A DNA stretch of 5,271 nt from SIG565 sp045647785 (lineage in GTDB: Bacteria > Bacillota > Clostridia > Oscillospirales > Acutalibacteraceae): contig JAZRMU010000084.1 of the NCBI GenBank assembly GCA_045647785.1, positions 1 through 5,271 on the forward strand. The letters are read 5' to 3'. The notes below the pieces were generated by a model. That model was not told the DNA's origin and made no database searches. It was given only the letters and a program-made list of their open reading frames with translations. The translations under genes were made by a program, and so were the position numbers. The first letter of the stretch is position 1, and each line of letters opens with the position of its first letter. Positions 4,531 through 5,271 of this stretch are shown piece after piece.

Positions 4531-5271
4531 ATGTTAGATTTTAAACCTGCATCGATTACAGACAAGGAAAAATACGAGGAATATCTTTCAGCCTCTGATC
4601 ATCGCGGCTGCAATTTCTCCTTTGCAAATGTATTTCTATGGGGCGAGCAACAGCTGTGTGAATTTGAAGGCTGTATGCTCACATTTTCACGCTTTGGCAG
4701 ACACTTTGTGTACCCCTACCCGCTCGGAAACGGAAACAAGAAAAAATGTATTGAGGCCATTATTGCCGATGCCCATTCCCGCGGTATCCCATGCCGCTTT
4801 TCGGGACTGCTTGAAAAGGAATGCGAGGAGCTTGAAACAATGTTCCCCGAACAATTTATTATGAAATGCAACCGCGATTCTAGCGATTATGTTTATAATA
4901 TAACCGACCTTGCAACGCTGAAGGGTAAAAAGTACCATAGCAAGCGAAATCACCTTAACCGCTTTTATGCAGCGCACGAAAATTTGATTCTCGAACCGCT
5001 GCACAGCGGAAATCTCGAGGCAGTAAGGGCTATGACCAAGGCGTGGTTTGAAAGCCGCGAAGTACCCGAGGATGACAGCTTCACTCTTGAAAAAGAGGCT
5101 CTTGAACGCGTTTTCGAAAATTATGAGGCGCTGGGGCTTGAAAGTTTGGTAATTATAGAGGACGATGAGGTGCTCGCCTTTACCTTGGCAAGCCGAATGA
5201 ATGATACCACCTTTGATGTCCACTTTGAAAAGGCAAGAATGGATATAGACGGTGCATATACCGCGATTAAT
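4531..5271 (+). CDS. DUF2156 / phosphatidylglycerol lysyltransferase C-terminal-like protein, 3' end outside window
   Basis: An open frame of 247 codons runs from the ATG at 4531 to the window edge without a stop. Complete relatives have roughly 290-300 residues, so about 45 are missing. AGGAG (4521-4525) lies five bases before the start. Features of the DUF2156 family include NFSFANVFLW (28-37), a basic core RDSSDYVYN (115-123) and LKGKKYHSKRNHLNRF (130-145). A second GNAT-like half follows, with LVIIEDDEVLAFTLAS (206-221) and the start of an EKAxxDIDGAY block (233-243). The family is related to the catalytic domain of MprF, which transfers amino acids from tRNA to phosphatidylglycerol. This stand-alone soluble form lacks MprF's membrane half and its substrate is not known. 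It is third in the operon after two envelope membrane proteins, which fits a lipid or cell-wall modification role. Confidence 0.9.
   Translation, partial: MLDFKPASITDKEKYEEYLSASDHRGCNFSFANVFLWGEQQLCEFEGCMLTFSRFGRHFVYPYPLGNGNKKKCIEAIIADAHSRGIPCRFSGLLEKECEELETMFPEQFIMKCNRDSSDYVYNITDLATLKGKKYHSKRNHLNRFYAAHENLILEPLHSGNLEAVRAMTKAWFESREVPEDDSFTLEKEALERVFENYEALGLESLVIIEDDEVLAFTLASRMNDTTFDVHFEKARMDIDGAYTAIN

Noticed and set aside
4622..4864. Plus-strand open frame of 80 codons
   Set aside because: It is out of frame within the DUF2156 coding region, has no ribosome binding site and has low-quality composition.
4687..5223. Minus-strand open frame of 178 codons
   Set aside because: Despite its length, it is a shadow of the DUF2156 gene on the plus strand, whose conserved motifs span the same bases.
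1..5271. CRISPR arrays, insertion sequences or toxin-antitoxin pairs
   Set aside because: There are no regularly spaced repeats, no transposase or integrase motifs, and no toxin-like partner for the small ORFs. The only repeats are the tRNA-derived ones near 182-406.

Overview
The window looks like chromosomal DNA from a low-GC Gram-positive anaerobe of the class Clostridia, probably an Oscillospiraceae/Ruminococcaceae-type gut bacterium. The grounds are AT-rich DNA, CCA encoded in both tRNA genes, strong purine-rich Shine-Dalgarno sites, U-tailed hairpin terminators between short operons, and a set of protein families typical of Firmicutes (YtrA-like GntR with ABC transporter, DUF1461/TIGR01906, DUF218, DUF2156). 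The taxonomic placement is inference from recalled family resemblance, not from a search.

Layout. Positions 1-205 hold the end of a tRNA cluster: a 5'-truncated tRNA with a CAU anticodon and a complete tRNA-Trp, closed by a terminator (211-235). Positions 241-432 are unusual. An AT-rich start carries an inverted copy of the tRNA-Trp T-arm. A run of three predicted hairpins follows. Then comes an exact 23-bp direct copy of the tRNA-Trp 3' end and its A-tract, followed by a second terminator. This looks like a small mobile-element or recombination scar, or a member of a dispersed repeat family.

Three plus-strand operons follow. Operon 1 (promoter 524-552, terminator 1093-1126) encodes a 72-residue two-helix membrane protein and a YbjQ/UPF0145 protein. 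The two genes overlap by 20 bases. Operon 2 (promoter 1128-1156 with a palindromic operator, terminator 3049-3078) is a compact GntR regulator, ABC ATPase and ABC-2-type permease set with overlapping genes, probably self-repressed and derepressed by an unknown signal. Operon 3 (promoter 3082-3110) encodes a DUF1461 membrane protein, a DUF218 (YdcF/SanA-like) membrane protein and a DUF2156 protein that resembles the catalytic domain of aminoacyl-phosphatidylglycerol synthases. That last gene runs off the right edge.

Most of the window is ordinary housekeeping or envelope gene content. I see no clear new defence or mobile system. The tRNA-tail repeat element at about 188-432 is the most unusual part. 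The gene sets with uncharacterised families (two-helix protein plus YbjQ, and DUF1461-DUF218-DUF2156) are the next most interesting.
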